This document shows positions 25,247 through 32,662 of a stretch of DNA of 35,866 nucleotides, one piece after another. The stretch is from positions 1-35,866 of the forward strand of contig DASSXJ010000164.1 in the NCBI GenBank assembly GCA_035703895.1, read 5' to 3'. The notes under the pieces were generated by a model that had not been told where the DNA came from, made no database searches, and was given only the letters and a program-made list of their open reading frames with translations. Numbering within the stretch: position 1 is the stretch's first letter; each line of letters starts with the position of its first letter. The position numbers and the translations under genes were made by a program. The stretch comes from a bacterium (GTDB lineage: Bacteria > Sysuimicrobiota > Sysuimicrobiia > Sysuimicrobiales > Segetimicrobiaceae).

Positions 25247-27552
25247 TCGACCGAATGTCGAACGCAGCGATGTTGGTGGTGGTCGGGCGGCCCGCCCCGC
25301 GTGTGGACGCCGTGGACAAAGTGACCGGGCGCACGGTGTATGTGTCGGAGTTCGCCGTGCCGGGCATGCTCGAGGCGCGGATTCTCCGCAGTCCGGTGCC
25401 GCATGCCCGAATCGTCCGGATCGACGCCTCCCGTGCCGAAGCGCTTCCCGGTGTGGTCACGGTGTTGACCGCCGCGGATGTGAAGGACATCGATCCGTAC
25501 TACGGCATGGCATTCAAGGACCAACCGCTCGTGGCTATCGAGCGCGTCCGCTACCAGGGCGAGCCGCTCGCCGCGGTCGCTGCCGTGGATGCGCGGACAG
25601 CGGAGGGGGCGCTCGAGTTGATCACAGTGGAGTACGACGAACTGCCCGTTGTGGCGACTATCGACGACGCGCTCACCGCCGACAGCCCGCGGCTGCACGC
25701 CGAACTCAGGCCGAGCGGGGCCTTCCGCGATCTGCGTTCGCTCCAGCCAGTCCCGGGCACGAACATCTGTCACACATACCGTCTGCGCCGGGGGGACGTG
25801 GCCGCGGCATTCGCCTCGGCGGACGTCGTGATGGAGGACGTATACACACTTCCTCCCGTGCAGCACTATTCGCTCGAGTCATTCGTCGCGATCGCCTCCT
25901 GGACGCGGGACGGGCTCGAGGTCTGGTCCTCTACGCAGCATCCGTTCCACGTCCGCCGGGAGCTGGCGCAGATGTTCGGGCTCGCGCACCAGGCGGTCCG
26001 CGTGCATGCACCGATGATGGGCGGGGCGTTCGGACAAAAGTGTTACACAAAACTGGAGCCTCTCGCCGCCGCCCTGGCGCGAAAGGCGGACCGGCCGGTC
26101 CGGGTGGCGCTCACGATTCCCGAGGCGTTCCTCACGCTGACGCGGCACGGCGCCCGGGTGCACATCAAGACTGCGGCTCGCCGCGACGGCACGCTCGTGG
26201 CGCGCAAGGCCGAATTGTGGCTCGACACCGGTGCCTATGCGGACGTCGGGCCGCGCGTCACCCAGAAAGCCGGCTACCGGTCGATCGGCCCCTACCGGTG
26301 GGCCGACCTCGAGATCGATGCGTACTGCGTCTTTACCAACAAAGTGCCCGCCGGTGCCTTTCGTGGCTACGGCGGTCCCCAGGCCGGCTGGGCGGGGGAG
26401 TCGCAGATCACCGAGCTCGCCATCGCCCTAGGACTCGATCCCGTTGAGCTGCGCCGCCGCAATCTGCTGGGCCTAGGGGAGAAATACGATCGTGCGGATA
26501 CCCCGCTCGACGGCGACATCAGAGCGCAGGTCGACTGCGTGGAACGCGTCCTCGCCGCACCCGGTGCGGTCGCCGAGGGCCGCGGCCGCGGGATCGCCGT
26601 GGGGTTCAAGGACGGCGGCGGGACGCATACGGTCTCCAACTCAATCGTGCGCCTGCACGCCGACGGCAGCGCGACAGTTGGCGCCGGCAGCGTGGAGATC
26701 GGTCAGGGGGCGCGCACCGTGATGGCACAGATCGCAGCGGAGGCGCTCTCGCTTCCGCTCGATCGGGTCCACGTGCCCGAGCCCGACACGGACATCACGC
26801 CGTACGATCAGGGCACGAGCGCCAGCCGGTCCACGACGCTGATGGGATACGCCGTCTGGCAAGCCGGCCTCGACGTTCGGCGTCAACTCACGGACATCGC
26901 CGCGGAGGCATTCGAGGCCCCCCCCGATGTGGTGCGTCTCGCAGACGGTGTTGCGTCTGCCGGGCCGCGCCGCATGACCTATGCGGAGCTTATCGCGCGC
27001 CACTTCGGCATGCCCGGCGGTGAATTGATCGGCACCGGGGTGTTCCGCCCCGGCACGTTTACCGGTCCTCTCGGCGGCTCGACCGCCTTCTGGGAGATGG
27101 GGGTGGGTGGCGCTGAGGTCGACGTGGATGTAGAGACAGGGGAGGTCCGGCTGGCCCGGTACATCTCAACCGCCGACGTCGGTCGCGCCATCAACCCCGC
27201 GCTGTCTGAGGGACAGGACGAAGGCGCGGCGATGCAAGGGATCGGGCATGCGCTTCGGGAGGAGTTGGTGTTCGAGCACGGACAGCTCCTCAACGGGGGG
27301 ATCATCGACTACACGGTCCCGACCATGGAGATGTTGCCCGATGAGTTCGCTTCAATCCTGTTTGAAAACGGCGGCGGCCCCGGACCCTACGGCGCCAAGG
27401 GGATCGGCGAAGCCGGCATCGTCGCGCCGGCGCCGGCGATTGCCGCGGCCCTGTATGCGGCCACCGGCGTGTGGGTGCGGGACCTGCCGCTGACGCCAGA
27501 GCGCGTGTGGCGTGCGCTTCGAGCCGCGCGCGAGGCGCGAAGCGCACGCTGA
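25243..27552 (+). CDS. Molybdenum hydroxylase large subunit 2 (CoxL/XdhA superfamily), tandem paralogue
   Basis: 769 residues; ATG 25243 overlaps the preceding stop (ATGA). It is collinear with large subunit 1, sharing GPRVTQKAGYRSIGPYR-like, AFRGYGGPQ, SVEIGQGARTVMAQIAAEAL, SASRSTTLMGYAV and GAKGIGEAG (catalytic Glu at about 723). All cofactor motifs look intact, so this is not a decayed copy. The two may be alternative large subunits with different substrates or partners in a mixed complex. It is more like its neighbour than like the large subunit at 3734. It ends the cox operon; 65 bp follow before the next gene. Confidence 0.88.
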   Translation: MIDRMSNAAMLVVVGRPAPRVDAVDKVTGRTVYVSEFAVPGMLEARILRSPVPHARIVRIDASRAEALPGVVTVLTAADVKDIDPYYGMAFKDQPLVAIERVRYQGEPLAAVAAVDARTAEGALELITVEYDELPVVATIDDALTADSPRLHAELRPSGAFRDLRSLQPVPGTNICHTYRLRRGDVAAAFASADVVMEDVYTLPPVQHYSLESFVAIASWTRDGLEVWSSTQHPFHVRRELAQMFGLAHQAVRVHAPMMGGAFGQKCYTKLEPLAAALARKADRPVRVALTIPEAFLTLTRHGARVHIKTAARRDGTLVARKAELWLDTGAYADVGPRVTQKAGYRSIGPYRWADLEIDAYCVFTNKVPAGAFRGYGGPQAGWAGESQITELAIALGLDPVELRRRNLLGLGEKYDRADTPLDGDIRAQVDCVERVLAAPGAVAEGRGRGIAVGFKDGGGTHTVSNSIVRLHADGSATVGAGSVEIGQGARTVMAQIAAEALSLPLDRVHVPEPDTDITPYDQGTSASRSTTLMGYAVWQAGLDVRRQLTDIAAEAFEAPPDVVRLADGVASAGPRRMTYAELIARHFGMPGGELIGTGVFRPGTFTGPLGGSTAFWEMGVGGAEVDVDVETGEVRLARYISTADVGRAINPALSEGQDEGAAMQGIGHALREELVFEHGQLLNGGIIDYTVPTMEMLPDEFASILFENGGGPGPYGAKGIGEAGIVAPAPAIAAALYAATGVWVRDLPLTPERVWRALRAAREARSAR

Positions 27553-27617
27553 GAGGTCCCGCAGATCAATATAAATCGACTGCGAAACTCTAAGATGCGT
27601 CAGGAAAGGAGCGAACC

Positions 27618-27953
27618 GTGTCGATTCTTGTCATTCAGCACCCTGTCAAGGACTTCCAGGCTTGGAAGAAGGCTTTCGATAGCGATCCAGCTGGGCGCGC
27701 GGAAAACGGCGTCACCCGACACGCGATCTACCGCCCTCACGACGATCCCAACTATGTTGTCGTGAACCTGGAGTTCCCCTCGCGTGAGCAGGCACAGAAA
27801 TTCCTCGACCGTCCTGCACTGCGCCAGGCATGGAAAGGCTTCCTGGGGCTGGACTTTGAGACGCTGGGCGGCGGTAGCCATCTCCGGTCGCGCCTCGGTG
27901 CTGAGCAATTTCAAGCACGAATCCTCGACGAGATCGAGCGAGTCGACTACTAA
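27618..27953 (+). CDS. Small protein, probably of the dimeric alpha/beta-barrel (ABM-like) fold
   Basis: 111 residues from GTG 27618 after AGGAAAGGAG. The opening SILVIQHPVKDFQAWKKAFD, followed by a second beta-strand VVVNLEFPSREQAQKFLD, follows the pattern of stand-alone ferredoxin-like alpha/beta-barrel proteins related to antibiotic biosynthesis monooxygenases. No catalytic residue can be named. It lies 65 bp after the cox operon and may be the last gene of that unit, or independent. Confidence 0.55.
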   Translation: MSILVIQHPVKDFQAWKKAFDSDPAGRAENGVTRHAIYRPHDDPNYVVVNLEFPSREQAQKFLDRPALRQAWKGFLGLDFETLGGGSHLRSRLGAEQFQARILDEIERVDY

Positions 27954-28101
27954 AGCAAGTTAAGGCCACGCCATGAGCGCAAACTTACACTGGGGAAAGT
28001 CCATTGTTCTGAACGGCAATTCGCTGGAGCGTCGCCAGGCGAGGACGGGGCCTTCGAGTGGACTGCTCATCGAGAAAGTTCTGTTATGAGGGAGGAAGAC
28101 G

Positions 28102-28131
28102 ATGATTCAGTATCGGACGGATTATGAATAA
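28102..28131 (+). CDS. Possible 9-residue leader ORF with a strong ribosome site
   Basis: GGAGG at 28091-28095 stands six bases before ATG 28102, which opens a frame of only nine codons (MIQYRTDYE) ending at TAA 28129-28131. The stop overlaps the beginning of the next gene (ATG 28124), which has only a weak ribosome site of its own. The layout suggests translational coupling. It could also be a chance ATG. Confidence 0.3.
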   Translation: MIQYRTDYE

Positions 28132-28588
28132 ACAGGACACGCCTGGCGTCATCGCCCCACCGCCGCTAATCTACCTCGCAGCCTTAATCATCGGGCTGGG
28201 CCTCGGGTACCTTGCCCCTACGTCGTTCCTTCCGCGTCATCTCGCATTCGGACTTGGCGCCGTCCTCGTCCTGATCGGCGCGTTGATTCTCGTCCCCGCC
28301 AGACGAGTGATGCTACAAGCTGGGACAGCCATTAGACCGACCGAACCGACGACCGTGCTCGTCATTACGGGACCATTTCGTTTCACCCGCAATCCCTTGT
28401 ACCTTAGCGTCACGCTCTTTTACCTGGGTATCGCTTTTGCGCTTCAATCGCTCTGGGCGCTTGCGCTGTTGGCGGTTGTGCTGGCCGTAATGCAACGCGG
28501 AGTCATTGACCGCGAGGAACGCTACCTTGAACGAAAGTTTGGCCCAGACTACCTTCGATACAAAGAGCGGGTGAGGCGCTGGATTTAA
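28124..28588 (+). CDS. Isoprenylcysteine carboxyl methyltransferase-like membrane protein
   Basis: 154 residues with about four membrane segments (about 13-33, 38-57, 92-110 and 108-128). The family core is present: GPFRFTRNPLYLSVTLFYLG, and near the end EERYLERKFGPDYLRYKERVRRWI. These shape the S-adenosylmethionine site of the ICMT/PEMT superfamily. Bacterial members of this size methylate unknown small or lipid substrates; the function here is not known. The surrounding DNA (about 27950-28820) is visibly less GC-rich than the catabolic region. Confidence 0.8.
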   Translation: MNKQDTPGVIAPPPLIYLAALIIGLGLGYLAPTSFLPRHLAFGLGAVLVLIGALILVPARRVMLQAGTAIRPTEPTTVLVITGPFRFTRNPLYLSVTLFYLGIAFALQSLWALALLAVVLAVMQRGVIDREERYLERKFGPDYLRYKERVRRWI

Positions 28589-28756
28589 GAATTGCGGCTG
28601 ATGGTCAAGTGTGTTTCCGGTGAAGTGGAAATGGGCGCTCCCATGAAAGCGCTTGTCCAGAGCACATACGCTGGACCCTGTGGTCAGTCTCCCATCGGTG
28701 CCCCTGAGTAATGCCGGGCACACATTATACGAATAGGACTCAATTACTGCACCGAG

Positions 28757-28797
28757 ATGATTAGGGAAGCATCAGCGGGGAAATAATATGATTAGGG
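28757..28797 (+). repeat. Direct repeat ATGATTAGGG, 31 bp apart, upstream of the STAS gene
   Basis: ATGATTAGGG occurs at 28757-28766 and again at 28788-28797, start to start 31 bp, or about three DNA turns. The second copy ends 25 bp before the STAS start. The 234-bp gap between 28589 and 28822 contains nothing else recognisable. A regulator bound to both copies would sit on one face of the DNA. Confidence 0.4.
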
Positions 28798-28822
28798 GGT
28801 TTTGCGAGGGAGATGATCGTCT

Positions 28823-29206
28823 ATGCTGGACCTACTCCTGGAGAAAACCGCGAGGACCCCGGCAGGACCGATCCACGTCCGCGTTCATGATACCGTGCCC
28901 ATCGTTGAAGTGACCGGCGACCTCGATCTTGGGGAAGTTCGCGCCTTCGACGATGCCCTTCAGGGGGCCTCACGCTCGAGTTCCAGAGACGTGATTGTGT
29001 CGCTCGAGAAGACGGAATACTTCAACAGTGGCGCGGTGCGCCTCATTATGCGTTTGGCCAAACGTCTCTCGGAGGAGAACCGCCACCTGCTCCTCGTCGC
29101 GCCTCGGAACCGGACGCCGAGGCGGGTGTTGGACATCGTGTACATGACATCAGATCTGCTGCCGTTCGAGTCGGTTGAGGAGGCCCTAGCAGCCGTGGCG
29201 GGCTGA
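28823..29206 (+). CDS. STAS-domain protein (anti-anti-sigma factor-like)
   Basis: 127 residues. The STAS fold is recognisable from [22 protein letters not shown] and the phosphorylation loop [18 protein letters not shown], with the candidate phospho-Ser at 69. In SpoIIAA-like proteins the residue before this Ser is usually Asp; here it is Asn68. Such proteins bind an anti-sigma kinase and release a sigma factor, but no kinase or phosphatase partner is encoded nearby. The start is preceded by GAGGGAG at 28806-28812. Confidence 0.8.
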   Translation: MLDLLLEKTARTPAGPIHVRVHDTVPIVEVTGDLDLGEVRAFDDALQGASRSSSRDVIVSLEKTEYFNSGAVRLIMRLAKRLSEENRHLLLVAPRNRTPRRVLDIVYMTSDLLPFESVEEALAAVAG

Positions 29207-29265
29207 TCCCAGCGGTCTTCCTGTCGCGGTCACGGAAAGAGGATCGAAGAGGCTCGAGTTCAGGG

Positions 29266-30960
29266 TTACTCTACCGAGACCACATCCAACACCTCCTCCG
29301 GGCTGGTGATCCCGAGCGCGACCTTCTCGAGGCCGTCCTGGCCGAGCGTCCACATGCCGGCCTGCTCGGCCGCCTCCTTGACTTCCGACACGGTGGCGTG
29401 CCTGGCGACCAGCGCCCGGATCGTGTCATCGACGAGCATGATCTCGAAGAGTCCGGTGCGGCCCTTGTAGCCGATTGTGTTGCAAAACTCGCACCCAACC
29501 GGCCGGAAGATGCGGGCCTCGTGCGCACCGGGACCCGTGGCGCCCCCCAGCCTCTGGAGCACTTCGGCCGGCAGCGGATGCGGTTGCTTGCACCTCTCGC
29601 AGAGGACCCGGACGAGACGCTGCGCGATCACGCCGATCAGCGACGAGGCGACCAGAAACGGCTCGATCCCCATGTCGATCAGCCGGGTCACCGCCCCTGG
29701 GGCGTCGTTGGTGTGCAACGTGCTCAGCACCAGGTGGCCGGTGAGGGCGGCATGAATAGCAATTCGGGCGGTCTCCTCGTCCCGGATCTCGCCGACCATG
29801 ATGATGTCTGGATCTTGGCGTAGGAACGAGCGCAGGCCGGTCGCGAAGGTCAGCCCGGCCTTTGGGTTCACCTGCACCTGATTGATCCCGGTGAGCTGAT
29901 ATTCCACGGGATCCTCGATCGTGATGATGTTGGACTCCGTGGAGTTGAGCCGATTGAGGATGGTGTACAGCGTCGTCGTCTTCCCGCTCCCCGTCGGGCC
30001 GGTGAGCAGGACAATCCCGTAGGGCTTTGTGATCATCGTCTCGAAGTGCCGGCGATTCTCGGCGAGGAGGCCGATCTTCTCGATCCCGACCAGGGTCGGG
30101 TTCTTGTCGAGGATCCGCAGGACGACTTTCTCACCGAACACCGTTGGGATCGTGCTTACGCGCAGGTCGATGTCGCGGTGCTCCACCTTGAGCTCGATCC
30201 GCCCGTCCTGCGGAAGCCGCCGCTCCGCGATGTCCATGTCCGCCATGATCTTCACGCGGGAAATGATGGCCGCCTTGATGTGGGTGGGCGGCGTCATCAC
30301 GTTGTAGAGCGCGCCATCGATCCGGTAGCGTACGCGCACCCGGGTTTCTTGGGGCTCGATGTGAATGTCGCTTGCGCGCTGCCGGATCGCCTGCAGGATG
30401 ATGGAGTTGACGAGGCGGACCACCGGGGCCTCGTCCACCAGGGTGCGCAACCTCGCGAGTTCCATCTCCTCGGGATCGGCCTTGATCTCCTTGATCAGGG
30501 CCTGGATGCTTTCGTCCAATGCAGGATACTGGGCCAGCATCCGCTGGAAGCTGTCGAGCGCAATGACCATGGGCTCGATCTCGTGGCCGAGAAAATGGCG
30601 GACGTCATCGAGGGCCACCACGTCGAGGGGGTCGACCATTCCGACGCTTGGCGTGCCGTTGCGAATGCCGAGGGGGAGCACCTGGTAGCGGCGCGCAAGG
30701 TGCTCCGGCAGGGCGAGCAGGGCCTGCTCGTCGGGGATGATCTCGTCAAGGTCCGCGAACTCGAGCCCCAATTGCGTGGCAATCGCCTGACTGATCCCTT
30801 TTTCTGTCCCGACCCCCATGCTCAGGAGCACCCGACCCAGGCGCTCGGGGGTCTGCTTCTGCCGCTCCACCGCCTCAGCGAGCTGCACCGATGTAATCAC
30901 GCCAGCCTCGATCAACACCTCACCCAGTAACTTCCGGCGATGCGGCATCCTGACCCTCAC
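29266..30960 (-). CDS. Type IV pilus/type II secretion assembly ATPase (PilB/GspE family)
   Basis: 564 residues from GTG 30960, with AGGAG five bases before it. An N-terminal MshEN/T2SSE-N domain (about 8-140) includes [20 protein letters not shown]. The ATPase follows: N2 domain with SDIHIEP (197-203), Walker [11 protein letters not shown] (321-330), Asp-box [10 protein letters not shown], Walker [14 protein letters not shown], His-box [15 protein letters not shown] and the zinc motif C454, C457, C490, C493. It powers assembly of pilin-like fibres at the inner membrane. It follows the PilX-like gene after 51 bp, and no other pilus gene (pilC, pilT, major pilin) is in the window. Confidence 0.92.
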   Translation of the reverse strand: MRVRMPHRRKLLGEVLIEAGVITSVQLAEAVERQKQTPERLGRVLLSMGVGTEKGISQAIATQLGLEFADLDEIIPDEQALLALPEHLARRYQVLPLGIRNGTPSVGMVDPLDVVALDDVRHFLGHEIEPMVIALDSFQRMLAQYPALDESIQALIKEIKADPEEMELARLRTLVDEAPVVRLVNSIILQAIRQRASDIHIEPQETRVRVRYRIDGALYNVMTPPTHIKAAIISRVKIMADMDIAERRLPQDGRIELKVEHRDIDLRVSTIPTVFGEKVVLRILDKNPTLVGIEKIGLLAENRRHFETMITKPYGIVLLTGPTGSGKTTTLYTILNRLNSTESNIITIEDPVEYQLTGINQVQVNPKAGLTFATGLRSFLRQDPDIIMVGEIRDEETARIAIHAALTGHLVLSTLHTNDAPGAVTRLIDMGIEPFLVASSLIGVIAQRLVRVLCERCKQPHPLPAEVLQRLGGATGPGAHEARIFRPVGCEFCNTIGYKGRTGLFEIMLVDDTIRALVARHATVSEVKEAAEQAGMWTLGQDGLEKVALGITSPEEVLDVVSVE

Positions 30961-31011
30961 TCCGTCTCCTGTGGGCTGTGATCCTCGTGCGTGCGGCTTC
31001 CATGCCAGGCG

Positions 31012-32568
31012 TTAGTGCACCTGCTGCCACGACACGATTGCGATCCCTTTCCCAAACGCCGTGAGGGCGAGCGGATCAAGCCGGATCACGACGCGTGCGT
31101 CCCTCATCGTGAAGCTGGGATTCGCCGTCCCCGTAGTGTCGTGGTACATGGCCCCGATCTGATCGACGGACGCCTGCGGTCCGAGCGCCATCCCATCCCG
31201 AGTGTAGACCAGCCCATCGACGACAAGCCCGCTGCCCTCGCACATCACCAGACGCCCGGACCCCGTGGTCTCGCCTCCACCGGTGCAGGCCTGCCCCGAT
31301 GCTCCGCCGGCCGGCGGCTGTCCGAAGACGAGGATGCCGGGCGTCCGGCGGCCGGATACGGTGGTGAGATCATGTCGGTTGATGAGCGTGACTTGCTTAG
31401 GAATGACGAGGTCGCCTCCCACGGCCAAGGTCACATTGCCGGCGGACCCTCCCAGGTCCACGCTCCGAAACACATTCAGGGTGCCATCGACAAAGACCGT
31501 GCCGCGCAGGTGCTCACCCGGGTGTGCCTCCAGGTACGACAGAATTCTCGAGATCTCACCAAACGTATAGAGCGAGTCCCGCTTCCCCCGCCACCCCGCA
31601 CGCGCATTGAGCGCGGCGTTCGCGACATTTCGTTCGGCCTGGACCCTGAAGGTGAAGGCATCGAGGCCCAGGAGAGGCACCGTCTCCTCTCTGAACCCCC
31701 TCACATACACACTCCGCAGATCATTGGCCTCGCGGAGATCGGCCACCCCAGGGACATCGGTCACTCGGTTTCCCACGGTGACACACGCATACGGGGTCCC
31801 ACACCGATTCGGGGTGGGCCCGGCCGCCGGCCGAGCCTTGATGAGGTCCCCCAACGCGCCGAAGACCCACGGAGCCGGATCGTCCGTAGGTGTGGGATTG
31901 TATTGGGGGCGTTCGGAAAAACCGAACAGCGCGTAGTCGGGGAACGTGCGCTCGCGCACCGATACCATGTCGATCGTATCTTCGCTCAGGGCATTCAAGC
32001 GAACATCGTTGCCGGCGAAATTGATCTCCCTAAACGAGCCGAGATTTCCCCCCATCCCGGGTGTGCCGATCTGATACGGTGCAAGGTAGGTGCGCGACGT
32101 TCCCTCGAACTGCACCTGGGATACTCCAAAGAGCGCGGTCAAGAATGGCGTTCCGGGCACACCGCAGGCACGCACCCGCGAGGAGATTGTTCTGTTGAGA
32201 TACGCCACCTGGCCGACGGCCTCAAGCGTCTTGAGGCCGGCCCCGCACGCCGTCTCGGGCCCGGTACCGGGATCCGCCCAATACGTGAACCGGCCGCCCC
32301 CGAACGACGCTGCCACGCCTTCGGCCGGCGTCGCGTACGCCGACGGATCGGCCGCTGCGGACACCTGCACCTTGGCTTCCTCGAGACCGGCTTGGGCGAT
32401 ATAGAAGGCGCGGGCCACGGCGTACTGAATGGCGGCGTGGGCCATATCGGTCGTCATCAAGCCGATCAGGGAGATGCTGATCAAGCTGACAAGGGTGGCG
32501 ACGACCAGGAGCGCAAGCATCGCCAGCCCGCATTCATGGGGTTCACGTGACGGGGCTCTGCGAGTCAT
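31012..32568 (-). CDS. PilX-like type IV pilus assembly protein with large extracellular domain
   Basis: 518 residues from ATG 32568; the frame is open to 32709, but the leader, a short basic segment before ECGLAMLALLVVATLVSLIS, fits this start. The hydrophobic helix (about 15-38) followed by AHAAIQYAVARAFYIAQAGLEEAKV is the PilX-N pattern of pilus-tip/minor-pilin-like proteins. The rest (about 70-518) is an extracellular region with beta-rich segments and about eight Cys that could form disulfides. The usual prepilin Glu at +5 is not evident. It probably forms an operon with the assembly ATPase downstream. Confidence 0.75.
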   Translation of the reverse strand: MTRRAPSREPHECGLAMLALLVVATLVSLISISLIGLMTTDMAHAAIQYAVARAFYIAQAGLEEAKVQVSAAADPSAYATPAEGVAASFGGGRFTYWADPGTGPETACGAGLKTLEAVGQVAYLNRTISSRVRACGVPGTPFLTALFGVSQVQFEGTSRTYLAPYQIGTPGMGGNLGSFREINFAGNDVRLNALSEDTIDMVSVRERTFPDYALFGFSERPQYNPTPTDDPAPWVFGALGDLIKARPAAGPTPNRCGTPYACVTVGNRVTDVPGVADLREANDLRSVYVRGFREETVPLLGLDAFTFRVQAERNVANAALNARAGWRGKRDSLYTFGEISRILSYLEAHPGEHLRGTVFVDGTLNVFRSVDLGGSAGNVTLAVGGDLVIPKQVTLINRHDLTTVSGRRTPGILVFGQPPAGGASGQACTGGGETTGSGRLVMCEGSGLVVDGLVYTRDGMALGPQASVDQIGAMYHDTTGTANPSFTMRDARVVIRLDPLALTAFGKGIAIVSWQQVH

Positions 32569-32593
32569 CGTCGTAGGAACCTGCCGAGGAGAG

Positions 32594-32623
32594 GCAGGCC
32601 AGGACCCTACGGTCCTGGCCTGC
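32594..32623 (-). terminator. Perfect 13-bp hairpin downstream of the phosphoesterase gene
   Basis: GCAGGCCAGGACC, a 4-base loop CTAC, then the exact complement. It lies between the phosphoesterase stop and the PilX-like start, both on the minus strand. There is no T-run after it in either direction, so it may act as a pause, an mRNA-stabilising structure or a factor-aided terminator. Confidence 0.5.
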
Positions 32624-32628
32624 GCGGC

Positions 32629-32646
32629 GGCGCCTCTCCGGGCGCC
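32629..32646 (-). terminator. Second, shorter hairpin in the same gap
   Basis: GGCGCC, loop TCTCCG, GGCGCC: a 6-bp perfect stem, 5 bases from the larger hairpin. Transcription leaving the phosphoesterase gene meets this one first. The pair would separate the phosphoesterase transcript from the pilus genes. Confidence 0.4.
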
Positions 32647-32662
32647 TGTTCTCCCGAGACAC

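Noticed and set aside
22850-27552. Calling the Mo enzymes aerobic CO dehydrogenases because of the coxMSL order
   Set aside because: Neither large subunit has the AYRCSFR-type active-site loop with the CO-specific Cys; both read FRGYG, as does the general hydroxylase group. The large subunit at 3734 reads VRGAG.
27973-28089. A 38-residue ORF starting at ATG 27973
   Set aside because: The ribosome site is poor, the translation shows no recognisable motif, and it is short enough to arise by chance.
30046-32550. Long plus-strand open frames (30046-30930 and 30991-32550)
   Set aside because: They lie opposite the PilB and PilX-like genes, and their translations are low-complexity His/Arg/Asp-rich products typical of antisense GC-rich frames.
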